A stretch of 64,000 nucleotides of DNA, from positions 124,001 to 188,000 of the forward strand of contig JAOWBW010001621.1 in NCBI GenBank assembly GCA_026119855.1. The letters are read 5' to 3'. The translations under genes were made by a program, and so were the position numbers. The notes under the pieces were generated by a model. That model saw nothing but the letters and a program-made list of their open reading frames with translations. It was not told the DNA's origin and made no database searches. Below are positions 34,246 through 46,215 of this stretch, piece after piece (positions within the stretch are counted from its first letter, which is position 1; each line of letters starts with the position of its first letter). Origin of the DNA: Campanula takesimana (taxonomy: Eukaryota; Streptophyta; Magnoliopsida; Asterales; Campanulaceae).

Positions 34246-36470
34246 ATGGCGGATTGGATCAATGAGGCGTTATTTAGGGATTTCCCAGGCCAAGGTGGGT
34301 ATATGCTTCCACAACAAGAGCAACAAGGAGGAGGGCACGGTATGCTCAGGGCAGAGGAAATGTAGGGGTTGACCCGGGAGCGAGCTTTGAAAGCGGCGCC
34401 CTTGATTCCACGGGCGGTTTGAGACCACGAGCCGCGACTCGGAAATTACCGCGATAATCTGCTGCGGTCTACGTTCGACCAAGATTACGATTTTTACATC
34501 GACTCTGAGCGTCATTGGTCGATGGCTTCCGGAGACGCGAGAGGTAAATTTCGAATTTTCATTCCTCTCCTTCTTGTACATTTGTATGTTTTATGCACAT
34601 AATATGAAATAACTAGAATAATGGAATGCTAGAATTTAAATGCTAGAATTGTAGATTGCTAGAATGGTAAACATACCTGTGCTGTGTTTACCTGCAGAGG
34701 ATCAAAGCTCGTGGGTCCACAGTGACTGTGGGCAAACTGTGGGTGTCCCTACCGGAGGGAAGCGGACCGGGGGCGGTTTGAGCGTGCTCGGATCGGTCGA
34801 GGCTATGGGCTTTGGCCCATTCTTTGACAGTGTCCGCATGGTCGGGGGCTACCCTGAAGGTGCAGCGGTGATAGAGGTGTGCAGGAGTTCTGGGGGATAC
34901 CACCCATACCTTCCACTTCAGTTGGGGAGAGATTACCATCACGCCGACGGATTCCGCGGCCATCACAGGTTTGAGGTTTACTGGTACCCCTTGCCTTTTG
35001 ATGAGAGCTTGGCGGAGCGGCGGGATTATAGACAGGCTCTGCTGGAGTAGACACGACCTGGGAGGAGGTGTCAAGGGTTATGGAGTGGAGGCCGGGAAGG
35101 TGAACCGCTTGGTGGAGGTGGCTATTGAAGCCTTTGGTAGGGGGGAGTATGATTTGGATTGTTTGGTCCGGCTGTTCTTATGGTACAGCTTCTCAGAGAT
35201 TTTGTTTCCCAGTGGGGGCTACTGTCTGCCGGTACTCACTGCTAGGGGCTCTTGTGGACTTGGACTTAGTCGGAGGGATTTCTTGGGGTGGAGCTGGTTT
35301 GGCTGAGATTTACCGGGCTTTGTACCATTGCTCGAGGGCTAGCTCGTCGGCCTTTGACGGGTTCCAGTTCGCCTTTGAGGTACGCTCTTGACTACCCTTC
35401 TTTTCATTTGTTGAGATCTCTGTTCTATCTTTTGGTCTGAAATGTCTCTTCATTATATGCACAGGCTTGGGTGTACGAGGTCTTCGGTGTTGCCCCTTTT
35501 CAGTTGGTGATGAGTGCTAACAAGGTTGTTCCCATCATGTCGTACTGGTGCAAGGGCAACAGGGCTCCTCCCCGCAGAAACCGGGACAGGAAGACAGTAG
35601 ATGCTGCTGATTTGAGGAGGGTGTTCGTGATGTCTGAGCCCATCGGGGTTAGATTTTACCCATGGAGCCCGGCCAATGAGGCTTCGGTGGGTCCCTATGT
35701 GGTGGATTTGACCGCTTCTAGGGTTCTGCTTGTGGGTCTCACCGGGGAGCCCATGTATCTTGGGGAGAGGGTGGTTCGTCAGCACAGGGCTGGTGCGTTA
35801 CCATGGGCTCCTTATGACCCTCCTCGGGATATGCTCCGTCCCGCGAGGTTGGCGACTTTCTTGGCTCCCACTCCGGCAGAGCATTATAGAGGGAGTGACG
35901 ACTATGCCGGCTACGTGCGGACACGGCTGATCAGCCCTCAGGTTCGGGCTCGGATGCTATCGGGAGAGGGATCGAGCTCGGCCCGGTACATTGGTCGGAG
36001 TCGGCCTTTGGTTGACATGCCCCTTCGCTCGAGTAGCGTGAGAGTGATGAGGGGGGCCGGGAGGTGGAGCTTAGCTTGGAGCCGACTGATGCCAATCTTG
36101 TTGAGGAGACATTCATTCCTCCGCCCGACGCTGGGGTACGGTTTTGTGCTTTGTATTAGTCATGTTTGCACACATCTATTTCTTTCTGCATTGTAATCAT
36201 TTGCCTTGGCTTCCCTTTCAGGTGACTCGGGAGGCATATATCCGTTCAGCTCGGCGGGAGAACGTGTTGATGCGCTTACTGAGGGAGGCGTACCATTCAT
36301 GTACTTGTCAGAGGGACGACGTTGCGTCACCCCAGCATCGTGAGCGGTCTCCGAACGGCGCGGGCTCTTCTCACATTGGTGGTCGAGCGGTCCGGGGACG
36401 GAGTTCGGGTGCCGGTAGCTCTCGAGCTTTAGCGCGACGTGGAGACACCACGGAGGAAGATTCTGATTAG
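34246..36470 (+). pseudogene. PMD (plant mobile domain) gene, antisense in E3, four exons, decayed
   Basis: Probable exons are 34246-34543, 34698-35379, 35465-36135 and 36222-36470, all with GT/AG ends. The core DTTHTFHFSWGE followed by ITITPTD and AAITGL is the signature start of the PMD (MAIN/MAIL1-type) domain. It continues with LFLWYSFSEILF and the aromatic stretch ISWGGAGLAEIYRAL. Exon 4 encodes an Arg/Ser-rich tail. Intron positions correspond to those of the copy at 55523-57950. Stops in exon 1 (for example after 34363) and frameshifts in exon 2 (about 35040 and 35240) and exon 3 make it a pseudogene. Cellular PMD proteins act in gene expression and transposon silencing; the role of the retroelement-borne form is unknown. 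Being antisense, its introns survive passage through the element's RNA. Confidence 0.75.
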
Positions 36471-36735
36471 GCGGGGTCCATCTTTATTTCCTACACTGTT
36501 AGCTAGTAGAGAGCAGAGGGATATGTATGTATAGAACCAATGTATAAAATGCATGTATGTATATCATGTTTCTAAAATGTAAATTTATTGTGGGAGCCTA
36601 CTTGTGCAAACTAGTTATTTTACAAATGTTCCTAATTTTATACAATGCATGAGCCACGGGACGGGGCAGGTACGTAGTTGCATGGATCCGTCACGGAGTG
36701 GGAAGAAACAAATTGGATTTCTGCATGGAGCAATG
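36471..36735. other. Spacer between the two antisense genes of E3
   Basis: This is the 3' flank of the PMD gene, with AATGTATAAAATGCATGTATG-like AT-rich sequence. No gene is seen. Confidence 0.5.
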
Positions 36736-36892
36736 TTGGCCGCATGGCCATGGCGAGGCCCAGAGCAATGTTGTCCGCCTGGCCATGGCAAGATCCAGAG
36801 CAATGTTGGCCGTGTGGCCTAGGACGAAGTTGGCCGCCTGGCGAAGGACAATATCGGCCGCGGGGCCAGGGGCAATGTTGGCCGCGTGGCCA
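36736..36892 (+). promoter_or_regulatory. Six-copy GGCCGCNTGGCC cluster upstream of the second antisense ORF of E3
   Basis: Motifs start near 36736, 36771, 36805, 36830, 36855 and 36878, spaced 23-35 bp. Several share the longer form AGCAATGTTGGCCGC with the LTR copies (AGCAAGGTTGGCCGC). A TATA-like CTATTTAAT follows at about 36946 and the ATG at 37043. Confidence 0.8.
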
Positions 36893-37042
36893 TATCCTGC
36901 GCCGCCTCCGGTTTTCCTTTTCCTGCAAGAGTGGGAGTCCGTACCCTATTTAATGAACCCTTTGCAGCCATAAAAACGTACCAGCAACCTTTTGAGCAGT
37001 TTTTTTTTTAGTTCCTTTTAGCCAATTTTCTTGCTCTTTCCC

Positions 37043-38461
37043 ATGGATCAAAAGGCTAGGATCACAAGTCTTGAGAAAAAGGTCTTTATAACCTCTTTGG
37101 AGAAGTGGGTTGCCAAACTTCCTGGTTCTAGTCGTAGGAAACTTGATGAACGGTATGGGATAAAGTGTCTTTGGTCACTTTTGCACATGAACTCCAATAC
37201 CAACCTCTTGCAAGCTTGTGGGAATTTTGGAATGATGCCCTCCATGTCTTCAACTTTTCATTCAACGAGATAACACCCACTTATGAGGACATCGCGGCTT
37301 TATGTGGCTACGAAGGGAAGGGTAAAGTTGCCTTGCCTTTAGACTTCATTTGCTTGAGGGACAAGTTGATGACCTTTGGCGCGCCTGCGGATGACTTTGA
37401 TAGGTATGCTAGGGGCGGTTATGTCGACCTTTCTTGGATGCCACAACACTTTATACACATGGATGTGGCCTCTGACCGTTCCTTGGACCATCTTGCGCTA
37501 TGTCTGTTTGCCTCTATTCTTTTCCCTTCTGAGGTTGGATTTGCTAGTGAGGGGTGTTTGGGCATGGTGAATTCGGCTCGCTTAGGTTATGACATTGTAC
37601 CGGCCATTCTTGGGAGAGATGCTCTGTGGGATTCCCCATCTTGCGGCTTATGGTGGGATGCCTTGTGGTAGTGATAGGCTTTTGACCATGTGGTTGCAAG
37701 AGAGGCTTCGAGTGAATAAACCGGCGGCTTCTCTGAAGGTGGCCCCATGGATGCACCGCATTAGAGGCATGGCGGAGCGGTTTGAGGGCATGACTCTCAA
37801 AGGTTGGGAAAAGTATTTGGCGGAAATGGTGACTGACTACATTCAGTGGGTGGTGCCCCATTGGCACATTCACTCTGTGAGGGAGAAACAAGTGGGACTT
37901 CACATGATCAAAGTGACTACCTTTTACTATCCCTCTAGAGTGCTTCGTCAGTATGGTTTGGTGCAGACCATCCCGGAGGGTTGGGACGAGGAGAGAGATG
38001 ATTTTCCTTTTGGGATACTTCAGTTGGATGATAGTGCCTCAGTCCTTCTTTCTCAGATGTGGGGCGAGGCCGATTTTAGTCGTAGGACCTTCATCACACG
38101 CTCTAGCAACACCTTCCTGCCACGCGAGTATCTGGATTGGTATATGGGGAGACTTGGGCATGCGGAGCAGACTCTAGAGACCCTAAGGGGCACTATTTTG
38201 GGATCCTGTGCTCCATGTTTTTCCTTGAGAATTAAGGAGGCTGAGGCTTATGAGAGGAGGATGAGTAAGAGCGTGGCTAACGGAGGCGGAGAAGAAGTGG
38301 GGGCGTCAAAGAAGAGGAAGGGCGAAGAGGCTCCTAATGGCAAGGCTAAAGGTGTTAGCGAGTTCGAAAGAAGATTTTGTGAGAATCCTAGCAAGAAGAA
38401 AGTTCGCCGTGGGCAAAGCAAGAAGAAAGAGACCGAGGGTACAAATGGCACTAAGGAGTAA
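37043..38461 (+). pseudogene. Second antisense ORF of E3 (PMD-like/DUF7745-like), two frameshifts
   Basis: The product begins MDQKARITSLEKK and would be about 470 residues. The N-terminal third has WNDALHVFNFSFNEITPTYEDIAAL-type sequence, a layout (aromatic patch, then polar turn, then TPTxEDxA helix) seen in plant retroelement-associated proteins I would place near DUF7745/PMD. The C-terminal 70 residues are Lys/Arg-rich with several possible nuclear localisation signals. One frameshift lies near 37212 and one near 37612; the rest is open to the stop at 38459-38461. It has its own motif cluster and TATA-like box. Family assignment is tentative, and nothing suggests an enzymatic site. Confidence 0.6.
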
Positions 38462-38707
38462 TCCTGAGCGTCTCTCCATAGTCGTGCGGACACATTAGTT
38501 TAATTTAATTTACTTTTGTTTTAGTTTCAATTTCAGAATAGGTTATTTATTCAAAAAGTATGTCAAGCTTAGACTCATCAAATAAGTGTTAACATGCAAT
38601 GACTATGGAAATAAAAGTTTTTGCTTTCAGAAAAATACAACTTCTATCTTTATTGCTTTGACAAGATTTGGATGTTTATTTGTTTTTTAGACCGCACCTT
38701 TTGAAAG
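38462..38707. other. 3' flank of the second antisense ORF
   Basis: AT-rich, no gene seen. Being antisense, this is also the spacer after E3's structured element. Confidence 0.4.
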
Positions 38708-38760
38708 GCTGCCTACGTTCCCCTTTTACAAATAGGACTAAGGGGCTCAGGTCACCGTAG
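38708..38760 (-). other. ACGTAGGCA double-hairpin element of E3
   Basis: On the minus strand: CCCCTT, a loop, AAGGGG, then AACGTAGGCA, then GCC-TTTCAAAA-GGT and GCGGTC. Stem bases differ from unit D (CCTCC/GGAGG) but pair again. Confidence 0.65.
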
Positions 38761-38829
38761 TTCACTCCATTCGGACTAGAATGATTTTAGAGAAAGGGAA
38801 GATAGAAGGGGGAATGCTCTAACTTTTGC

Positions 38830-38917
38830 CTAGACCGCCCTTGCGGGTTTTTGATCTAGCGAGCTTTGTACGCACCCTTATTTTGCATAGACCGCCCTTT
38901 GCGGGTTTTCAGTCTAT
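38830..38917 (-). other. Twin stem-loops of E3 after the coding region
   Basis: The first has a CTAGA/TCTAG stem enclosing CCC-GCAA-GGG (38830-38859); the second has ATAGAC/GTCTAT enclosing CCC-GCAAA-GGG (38887-38917). GCAA between C-G pairs is a GNRA tetraloop. The second copy replaces a C-G pair by A-T, keeping the stem. Confidence 0.7.
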
Positions 38918-38989
38918 CGGGCTTCTTTTTGCGTAGTAATAATTTTTTATTTTTTTTTATTTTTTTTTTAGAGAGGGGGAGTCTAGTCA

Positions 38990-39842
38990 TAGTAGCGTCT
39001 GAGCTTGCTGAGGTTGACTGGTTCCTTGAACGGGTTGCCATCCAAATCTGCATTCTGTCAGTCTTGTGGTGCGCCTCGAGCTTTGGTCATTGCGTCGACG
39101 CATTGCTTCAAATCCTCTATTTCTCTTGAGATGTCTTGAATCGTTTCTGCAGTCAGGCGCGAGAGTATCTCTGGGCCGTTCCTCACATAGGGCTCGATTT
39201 CGTAGCAAGCCGAGGAGTTCTAAGTTTTTGCTTTCTCCATAGAACCAAAATCCTCTCACGTCGGTGAGCATATTTTCGTCCATCAAGCCTTAGATTCTCC
39301 TTGTAGAGCGACGCAGTCGTTGGTGTCGTGGCCTTCGTCTTGGTGGTAAGAGCAACTTTTGGTAGGTTCAAATGGTTGAAGGGGTGGTAATTCGGAGAGT
39401 AGTGAATGTTCTTCTAGAGGTTGCATCTTGCCCATTTGTCTTAGTTGGTCGAACAATCTTGCGAAAGGGGTCCCTATTCTTGTGTAGCGGGGGACTGAGA
39501 GGGGGTATTTTTCCAAAATCTTTGCATTTTTTCACTGATTTCTTTTTCCTGGCGCGAGGGCCACGATTCTGTCATTGGTGTTGGGGTCTGAAGTTCATTC
39601 CCATGTGCCGGGTGCAGGATTGGGGTATTCGCGAGGTATTCCTTGAGGCAGCATAATGCGAATTCACATCTCGAACTCCATTCTCGGTCGCGGGCCCTTT
39701 CTATTTCTCTGAGCATCGGTTCCCCACTATTGTAAAATGGTTGAGGTGTTGCAGTAACTTGACGAGTTCTTCCTTTTCGGCTTTGTTCCGAGGAGACTGC
39801 ATTCTCAACACGGCTCGAACTCGCCGACTGATGGTCCTCCAC
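38990..39842 (-). pseudogene. gag-like fragment with zinc knuckle in place of RT-integrase in E3
   Basis: Across two frameshifts (near 39500 and 39290) the minus strand reads a basic N-terminal part, IGTPFARLFDQLRQMGKM, a Pro-rich stretch and a CX2HX4HX4C knuckle (C-SY-H-QDEG-H-DTND-C) followed by MDENMLTDVRG. This resembles the Gag C-terminus of another gypsy lineage, not RT or integrase. It lies where E3 should carry the remainder of pol. It may be a captured or recombined gag piece. Confidence 0.5.
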
Positions 39843-39887
39843 GAGGTTGTGGAGGGGGTCGCTTCTTGGTTCTCCTCGGTTGTCTCG

Positions 39888-42800
39888 ACCTGGTTATAGC
39901 CGTCAAACCATCAACGAACGACTTGGCCTCATAATGGGTGGTTGCGTCCGCCAACATGTCGATATTTGGCTGGGGGAAGTCATCCTTTGGCGTAGTTTTG
40001 TTGAGATCCCGAAAATCCACACATACTCTGACTTCACCGTTGGATTTCTTGACAGTCACCAGATTTAATAACCAAGTTGGATACTCGATCACCCTGATGA
40101 AACCCACACGGAGTAGCTTCTCAATTTCTCCCTTCACTTGCAAAGACCATTCCGGCTTAATACGGTGCAGCTTCTGTTTGACTGGCTTAGCGTCTGGTGC
40201 TGTCGGGATTCTGTACTCTACGATCAAGTTGTCGAGCCCCGGCATGTCCTTATAAGACCATGCAAACACATCCACATATTCTTTGAGTAGCTCAATCAGT
40301 GCTTCCCTTTCGGCTCCGCTGAAGAAACTCCCAATCTGCGTTTCCTTAGGCTCAGCTTCGGTTCCCAAATCCACGCATGTTAACACCTCATCGGCAGCTT
40401 GGGCTCGACATTCTTTTTGATTAATAACCTGTTCTGAGATTTTTTTAATGTATTCATCATTTAATGTGTCTGTGCCTGCTTCTTCTAATGAATCATTATT
40501 AACTAAGTGTATATCATTAGTTTGATTATTAGCCAATTTATCACTTAAAAGAGTGACTATGGAGGGATACTCGGAAAGGTCGAGGGTTTCATTCATGGCA
40601 AAAGGGAAAATAGCGTTTGCAACAAGATCATAGTCTTCAGACGTAAGGTCGTCAGACTTAGAGGAAGACTCAAATTCAAAATGTAAAACACTAGACTCTG
40701 GGGACGGGGATATTGGGTGAGTGACAGGAGATGCTGCAGGAGTGGCGACAGGAGAAGGAGTGAGCCCCAGTGTTCCCATCATAAATTCCGGAGTAGCTAT
40801 AGGTCCCCCAATGATGCACCAATTCTTGAGCTTGTCCCCCATGGGTACCACCAATGTCCTTGGGTCCACCTTATCCTCAGAATCATCCCGATGACGGCAA
40901 CCATGTCTTCGTGCAGCCCCAGATTACCCATATGTTGAAGCAGATATTGGCCGTCCCACGTCTCAGTCAAACTTGGAGTTTCTGCGGCATTCTATTGCTG
41001 GCTTGTCAAGGGTTGCAGCTTCAAGTTGATCTGCCAAGTCATCTGCAACCTTGGTGGAGTACTCATGCCTGATGGTTCTAACTCTGCCCGTGGCTTTGTC
41101 ATATTCCATGTAAGTCAGCTTCATGTTGGACCGATCGAATTCCACATCTCTGAAAATCTCGAACCCTTTCTGCAATTTCCCGGTGTGGTCAATCCATGGC
41201 TCGGCGGACTCAAAACACGAAAACTCCTCGCCTTCCCTGACAAAGTAGCTATTCAGGGACAGGCGGTATGGCCGCATTTCAGGCTTTTTGTAGGGAAGCT
41301 TCATCTTTTTAAGCAATTCTATCCTTTGTTGCTCCATCTTGTCTTCAAGAGTAAGGGTGTATCCTAGACCGAACAACCCTCGATGATCAACCTCTTCAAC
41401 CAATTCTGTGGGGCCTTGCAAGTTCTTACCTAGCCCCAGCCCCGGTATGAAGCCCATATTACGCAGTATCTTGACAACAGGTGCCACTTTATCCGTTGTT
41501 TTGGTGAGGTCGATGGTGCAGATCTGTGCTTGAGCGACTATTTCGAAGCCATTGAAGAGTCGGCTCTCTTCCCCATGCTGAATCTGTAAGACAGGAACGC
41601 CCTTGGTGTCCGTCCCTTGGGCAGTTACGAGATCACTGTAGATGATGGTCACTTCATTACCAGATTGAAACTTCACACATTGGTGCAGGGAAGATGGGAC
41701 AGCACCCGACTGATGTAACCATGGCCGGCCAAGGAGGAGTGAGAAGGTTGCGGGGATGTCTATGACGTGGAAGTCGGTCGGCAGGATCTTTGTTCCGATG
41801 GTAATGGGCAGGGTGGCTTCGCCTATCACGGCGCGGCATGTAGAGTCATAAGCTTTGATGGTTTTCTTGGATGGGCGTAAATCAACACCATGAATGCCAA
41901 CCACATCCATCATCCTTTAAGGCAGGATATTAATTGCAGAACCATTATCAATGAATACACGGGGAATTTTCTTGCCATTTACCTCGACAGTGATGTATAA
42001 AGGCTCATTATGATCAACTCCGAACACTGGCTTGTCTAGCTCCGAGAAAGTGATGATGTTTCCATAGTGGATATTACCAATCATGTGGGTGACGTCTTCC
42101 GGGGTAATAGTGGATGGTACCATGGTGGCGGCGAGGTTTTGCTCGAGCATGAGGCGATGGGCTAGGGAGGAGGTGAGTAGGGACCATAGTGAAATATGGG
42201 CTTGGGTTTGTTTGAGTTGAGTGAGGATAGGGTCTTCTTTGTCTAGGTCGGCTTGCTCAGGTTCCTTCCCAAAGACTTTCTTTGCACCCTTCTGGTCGGA
42301 TTGGTACACTTGACCGGATCTTGTAAGGAGACAAACTTCTGCACGTAGCTCCTCCAAAGACAATGGCGAGTCATGACAAGGGGGCGAAACTTCGGTCTTT
42401 TCGGCCTCCTCGAAGATTTCGGCCCAAGAAAGAGGTTGAGAGGGCTTGGGACTCTCTTCCTCTAGAGATTCGACTTCACTCACTAGTTCTTCTAAAGACA
42501 ACAAGTAGCAAGAAGATTCTTTATTATTAGTCATTGGAATACAACCCATCTCATCACAGTCCGTCACAATAGACTTGGCCGGATCAGTGATCTCACTAAG
42601 TTCTACCATGAGTACATTGCTAGCTACATAATCTCTAGGGTCTTCGACTACTCCCTTGTGGATGAGCTCTTGCACGGCTTTCTTAAGTTCAAAACATTCT
42701 TCGGTAGTGTGGCCGGTGCACTTGTGGTAGTGGCAAAACTTTGACAGATCGCAACCAAGGCGGGGAAGGTGTCCTTCTAATGGTTCGAGCATTTCTAACG

Positions 42801-44493
42801 TCACCAATGCCATGAAGATATCAACCATCGTGAGCCCTATCTTCAAGGCATCCATGAGCTCTAGGATACTAATCTCGCATGTTTGCACCATATTCACCCC
42901 ACCCCCATTGTTAGGAAGAGGGTTATTCACCACATTAGGACCCTTCGGCTTCTCAATCTTCTTGTCATTGATCAACCCTTGTACCACGCGCTTCAATTGA
43001 ATACAACCATCCGTTGTGTGCCCGATGTGTTTGTGATACTTGCAGAACTTGGAGGCGTCCAAATCAGTTCTTGGGTAGGCGGGCTGGTAATTCTCCAAAG
43101 GCTTGATAAGACCTCTCTTGACTAACACGTCAAAGACTTTCCCCATAGGCATTCCAAAATCGTCAAAGTGTTCCCTCTCTCTTTGCGGCGGAGCCCCGTT
43201 CCTTGTTACGGCTTGGACATCTAGCGGGACCTCTTTTTGGACCATATTCACTTGGCCGACGGCCTCCTTTCCACCCCTAGGAGGCGCAGGCGCAGTAGGA
43301 GCCTTGTAGCGGAAGGAGTTGTTGTTGTTGGTCTTTGGACTTTCCTTTGGCGGCACAATCCCAGTGAACCCTGCTTCGTACCTTACTCCGGCGTCAACCA
43401 TTTCCCGCAAATCAGGGAAGTAACCATTACCTATAGCTGCTTTCATCTCCGGTAGCAAGCACTTGTAGAAAATCTGTTTCTGTTCCTTCGCTTTTGGTGG
43501 GTATTGGACCTCGCACAACCGATGATTCCACCTCTTGTAAAAATCATAAATAGCCTCGCCGGGCTTTTGTATAGTGTTCTCAAGGTCGGTTCGATTCACA
43601 TGCCAATCCAAGTTAGCTTGATACTTCTCACAGAAAATGGCACTGATTTGATCCCACGTTTGCCTCTCGCTTGGTTCTAGCCCCAAGAACCAACGCAGAG
43701 CTATACCATCCAAGGTGCTATGAAATACGCGAGCCATTTGTTCGTTGGTGCAGTCACGAGCCCTCATGGCCAACACATAACTATCCAAATGAGTCTTAGG
43801 ACACGAGTCACCATGAAACATTGCCACCTTAGGCATCTTGAAATCCTTGGGGAGAGCCCCCACTTGGCTAGGGTTGATTGTGTTGGTAGTCGGTGCACTT
43901 TGCTTATCCACGGTCTCGATCAACTTTCGCATTTGCTCTTGCATGGCCATAACCACAAGGTGATTGGAGATGTCGGGGATAGTTTCTGACAGAATGATGG
44001 GAGGAGTAGTGGAAGCAGTAGCAGCGGCCATCCCAATACTCAGAGGCAACGAGGGTGCGGGTAGTTTGCTAGCGGAGAGGTAGCCACCAAGCAATTCAGG
44101 GGAAGGTTCATAGACAGCCTTGTTCTTGCTCATGGTAGTGAAACCTTGTTGGGTGTAGAGAGAAGGAGGTGGAACATTGCGGTAGCTTGGGAATGGGAAG
44201 GCAGTAGCATTGGCGTTAGGGGGACAGTTGGTATTGACCTCTTCATCCTCGACATAAATGAAATTCTCCCCATCGGGCACCAGTTTAGTCCCCTTTTGTT
44301 GAATGTGACCCTTCAACTGTTGGTTATGGTCTTCCAACATCTTGTTGCTTTCCTCGAGATTCTTGATCTTGGATTCGAGACCGGCGAGGAAGTTCTGAAG
44401 GCTTGGGGGAATACCATTGAGAGTAGCCTCAGTGTTGAGCTCGGCGGCACTAGCAGGAGGAGCAGAGGCTGAAGCTGAAGCGGGAGTTGACAT
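39888..44493 (-). pseudogene. gag-pol of E3, truncated in RT
   Basis: Gag starts MSTPASASASA (an upstream frame is open to 44628). A coiled coil (KNLEESNKMLEDHNQQLKG) comes first, then the capsid domain (LDGIALRWFLGLEPSE) and two zinc knuckles of CX2HX4HX4C type about 110 residues apart, one more than in units B-D. Protease has VFIDNGSAINILP and LLLGRPW; a G-patch-like GFIPGLGLGKN follows. RT begins (VDFRDLNKTTPKDDFPQPNI) and breaks off at about 39888 just after FVDG. A stop lies at 41915-41917 in protease and a frameshift near 40900. The catalytic RT box, RNase H and integrase are absent, so the copy cannot move by itself. Confidence 0.85.
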
Positions 44494-44628
44494 TGCTGAT
44501 GACGAGACTGAGAACGTGGACGGAGTAGAAGCTTCACGTTGTAGTCGACCACCCGAACGGATCCAAACTTGCTTTGCTGAAAGGTTGAAGGGCAATGAAT
44601 CTTTAGGATAGGGGGAAGGCTCATGCAA

Positions 44629-45341
44629 AGTATATTTTAATTTACAAAAACATACATTATTTACATCCTAATTGGTTGGAAGGGATACCCCTTTTTCGCA
44701 ACTAGTTAGAAGACTACGATCAGTGGAGGCCATCACTACGTCTATAGACCCCTCGTTTTTCACCTGCATTGCACACCCCCAAACGGACAATTTGGGCGAG
44801 GGTCCTATAGGGCAAGCGGCTTCCACCAACCATCGGATCCTACGACTAACCCTTCCTTAAAGGCATTTAACGTGATGTCTATGTTGCATCCTACGCAAGT
44901 TAATGATGAGCGGAGATCTTGACAATAAACACTCATCTTACCATGGCACGTCCCTTGTAGGGAAATCACTTTTTTGTGCACTTTCTCTCAAAGATCTCGA
45001 TTCATCATTGACTTGGGGATGACTCGACATAGACAGCACGTTAATTGACTATTAAGAAAAAGCTAGCCAAACCAACCGGTCAAAACCTAGGTGTGATACC
45101 TATACTAGTGTGGGTTGACACGGGTTAGGTAAAAGGTTCCCACCGTATACGGTGAGTGGAATAGACGAGTGGCTCGAAAAGAGTGCGGCAGTAGCACACA
45201 AATTCCTGCACATCGAATACTCCGGGTAATGGGGACCTGTGCAGTGCTGACACGGACTAGTGGTAGTGTGTGGCAAGAAACTAATTCTTTTTAAGGAGAA
45301 AAGAGAGAAGCTTTTGATGTTAGGATGATGCAATGCAATGC

Positions 45342-45378
<37 letters not shown>

Positions 45379-45486
45379 ATGTACAAGGGAGCATATCAGG
45401 GTTTTGTTTGACCCTAATACTAAAGCGAAGATAACAAGGGTACATGGTACAAGGTACAAGGTACAAGTATTAACAAAGTACAAGTA
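44629..45486 (-). other. 3' part of the E3 leader
   Basis: Non-coding sequence between gag and the minisatellite. It contains a (GA)n run at about 45341-45374. No gene is seen. Confidence 0.5.
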
Positions 45487-45833
45487 TTAACATTGCGGGG
45501 TGCGCGGGTGCATGTGTGAACATGGCAAGTATGTGAGGTGCATGTATAAACATGGCAAGTGTGTGCATGTGTAAACATGGCAAGTGTGTGGAGGGTGCAT
45601 GTGTGATCATGGCAAGTATGTGAGGTGCATGTATAAACATGGCAAGTGTGTGCATGTGTAAACATGGCAGGTGTGTGCATGTGCAAACATGGCAGGTGTG
45701 TGCATGTGCAAACATGGCAGATGTGTGCATGTGTGAACATGGCAGGTGGTGCATGTGAGAATCATGGCAAAGTGTAAGGTGCATGTGAGAACATGGCAAA
45801 GTGTAAGGTGCATGTGAGAACATGGCAGACATC
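45487..45833 (-). repeat. Minisatellite in the E3 leader, about 25-bp unit
   Basis: About twelve variants of GCATGTGTAAACATGGCAAGT occur with unit lengths of about 25-38 bp. Translation on the minus strand gives His/Cys/Thr-rich repeats, which are a by-product of the repeat, not a protein I would support. Confidence 0.8.
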
Positions 45834-45884
45834 ATGATGTGAGCGAAAGTTAGACCCACTAAGTTTGAAAAAGTTTCAAAGCAG

Positions 45885-45902
45885 TCCCCAGCAGAGTCGC
45901 CA
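45885..45902 (-). other. Primer binding site of E3
   Basis: On the minus strand TGGCGACTCTGCTGGGGA follows the LTR after one base, the same class as in units A-C. Confidence 0.8.
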
Positions 45903-46169
45903 CTGTGCATACCCCTTTCCGATGAAGCGATGCATGGGAAGTATCTTGTGATTATTTTTATTTACAAAGGGAATATTCTTAATGACATTAAAATTATGAG
46001 AGTCACCACGCCGTTTTAATTAAAGCCAAAACATTGAAAAAAGCATTTTTAGTGGGTTCGGGGGTCAAATTACAACAAGAGAAGAATATTGAACGTTATC
46101 ACTCATATTGCCCGAATTGATCGGTCTTTCTATCATGATGAATGTGTATGTAGTGTGTTAGTGTTTGAG

Positions 46170-46215
46170 ACCGGATCCGAAGATTGCCTACGTTCCTCTC
46201 AATGTGAGAAGCTCA
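46170..46215 (-). other. ACGTAGGCA double-hairpin element inside LTR3
   Basis: On the minus strand: CTTCTC/GAGAGG stem, AACGTAGGCA, then ATC-TTCG-GAT with a UUCG tetraloop, then CCGGTCTC. Confidence 0.65.

Noticed and set aside
34664..35050. Single 128-codon frame as a separate protein (and its antisense twin)
   Set aside because: The PMD signature DTTHTFH lies in a neighbouring phase. The frame is a product of frameshifts in the PMD exon.
45470..45910. Minus-strand 146-codon frame rich in His, Cys and Thr repeats
   Set aside because: It is a direct translation of a 25-bp minisatellite, open in several frames. Variable unit lengths break any constant protein period.
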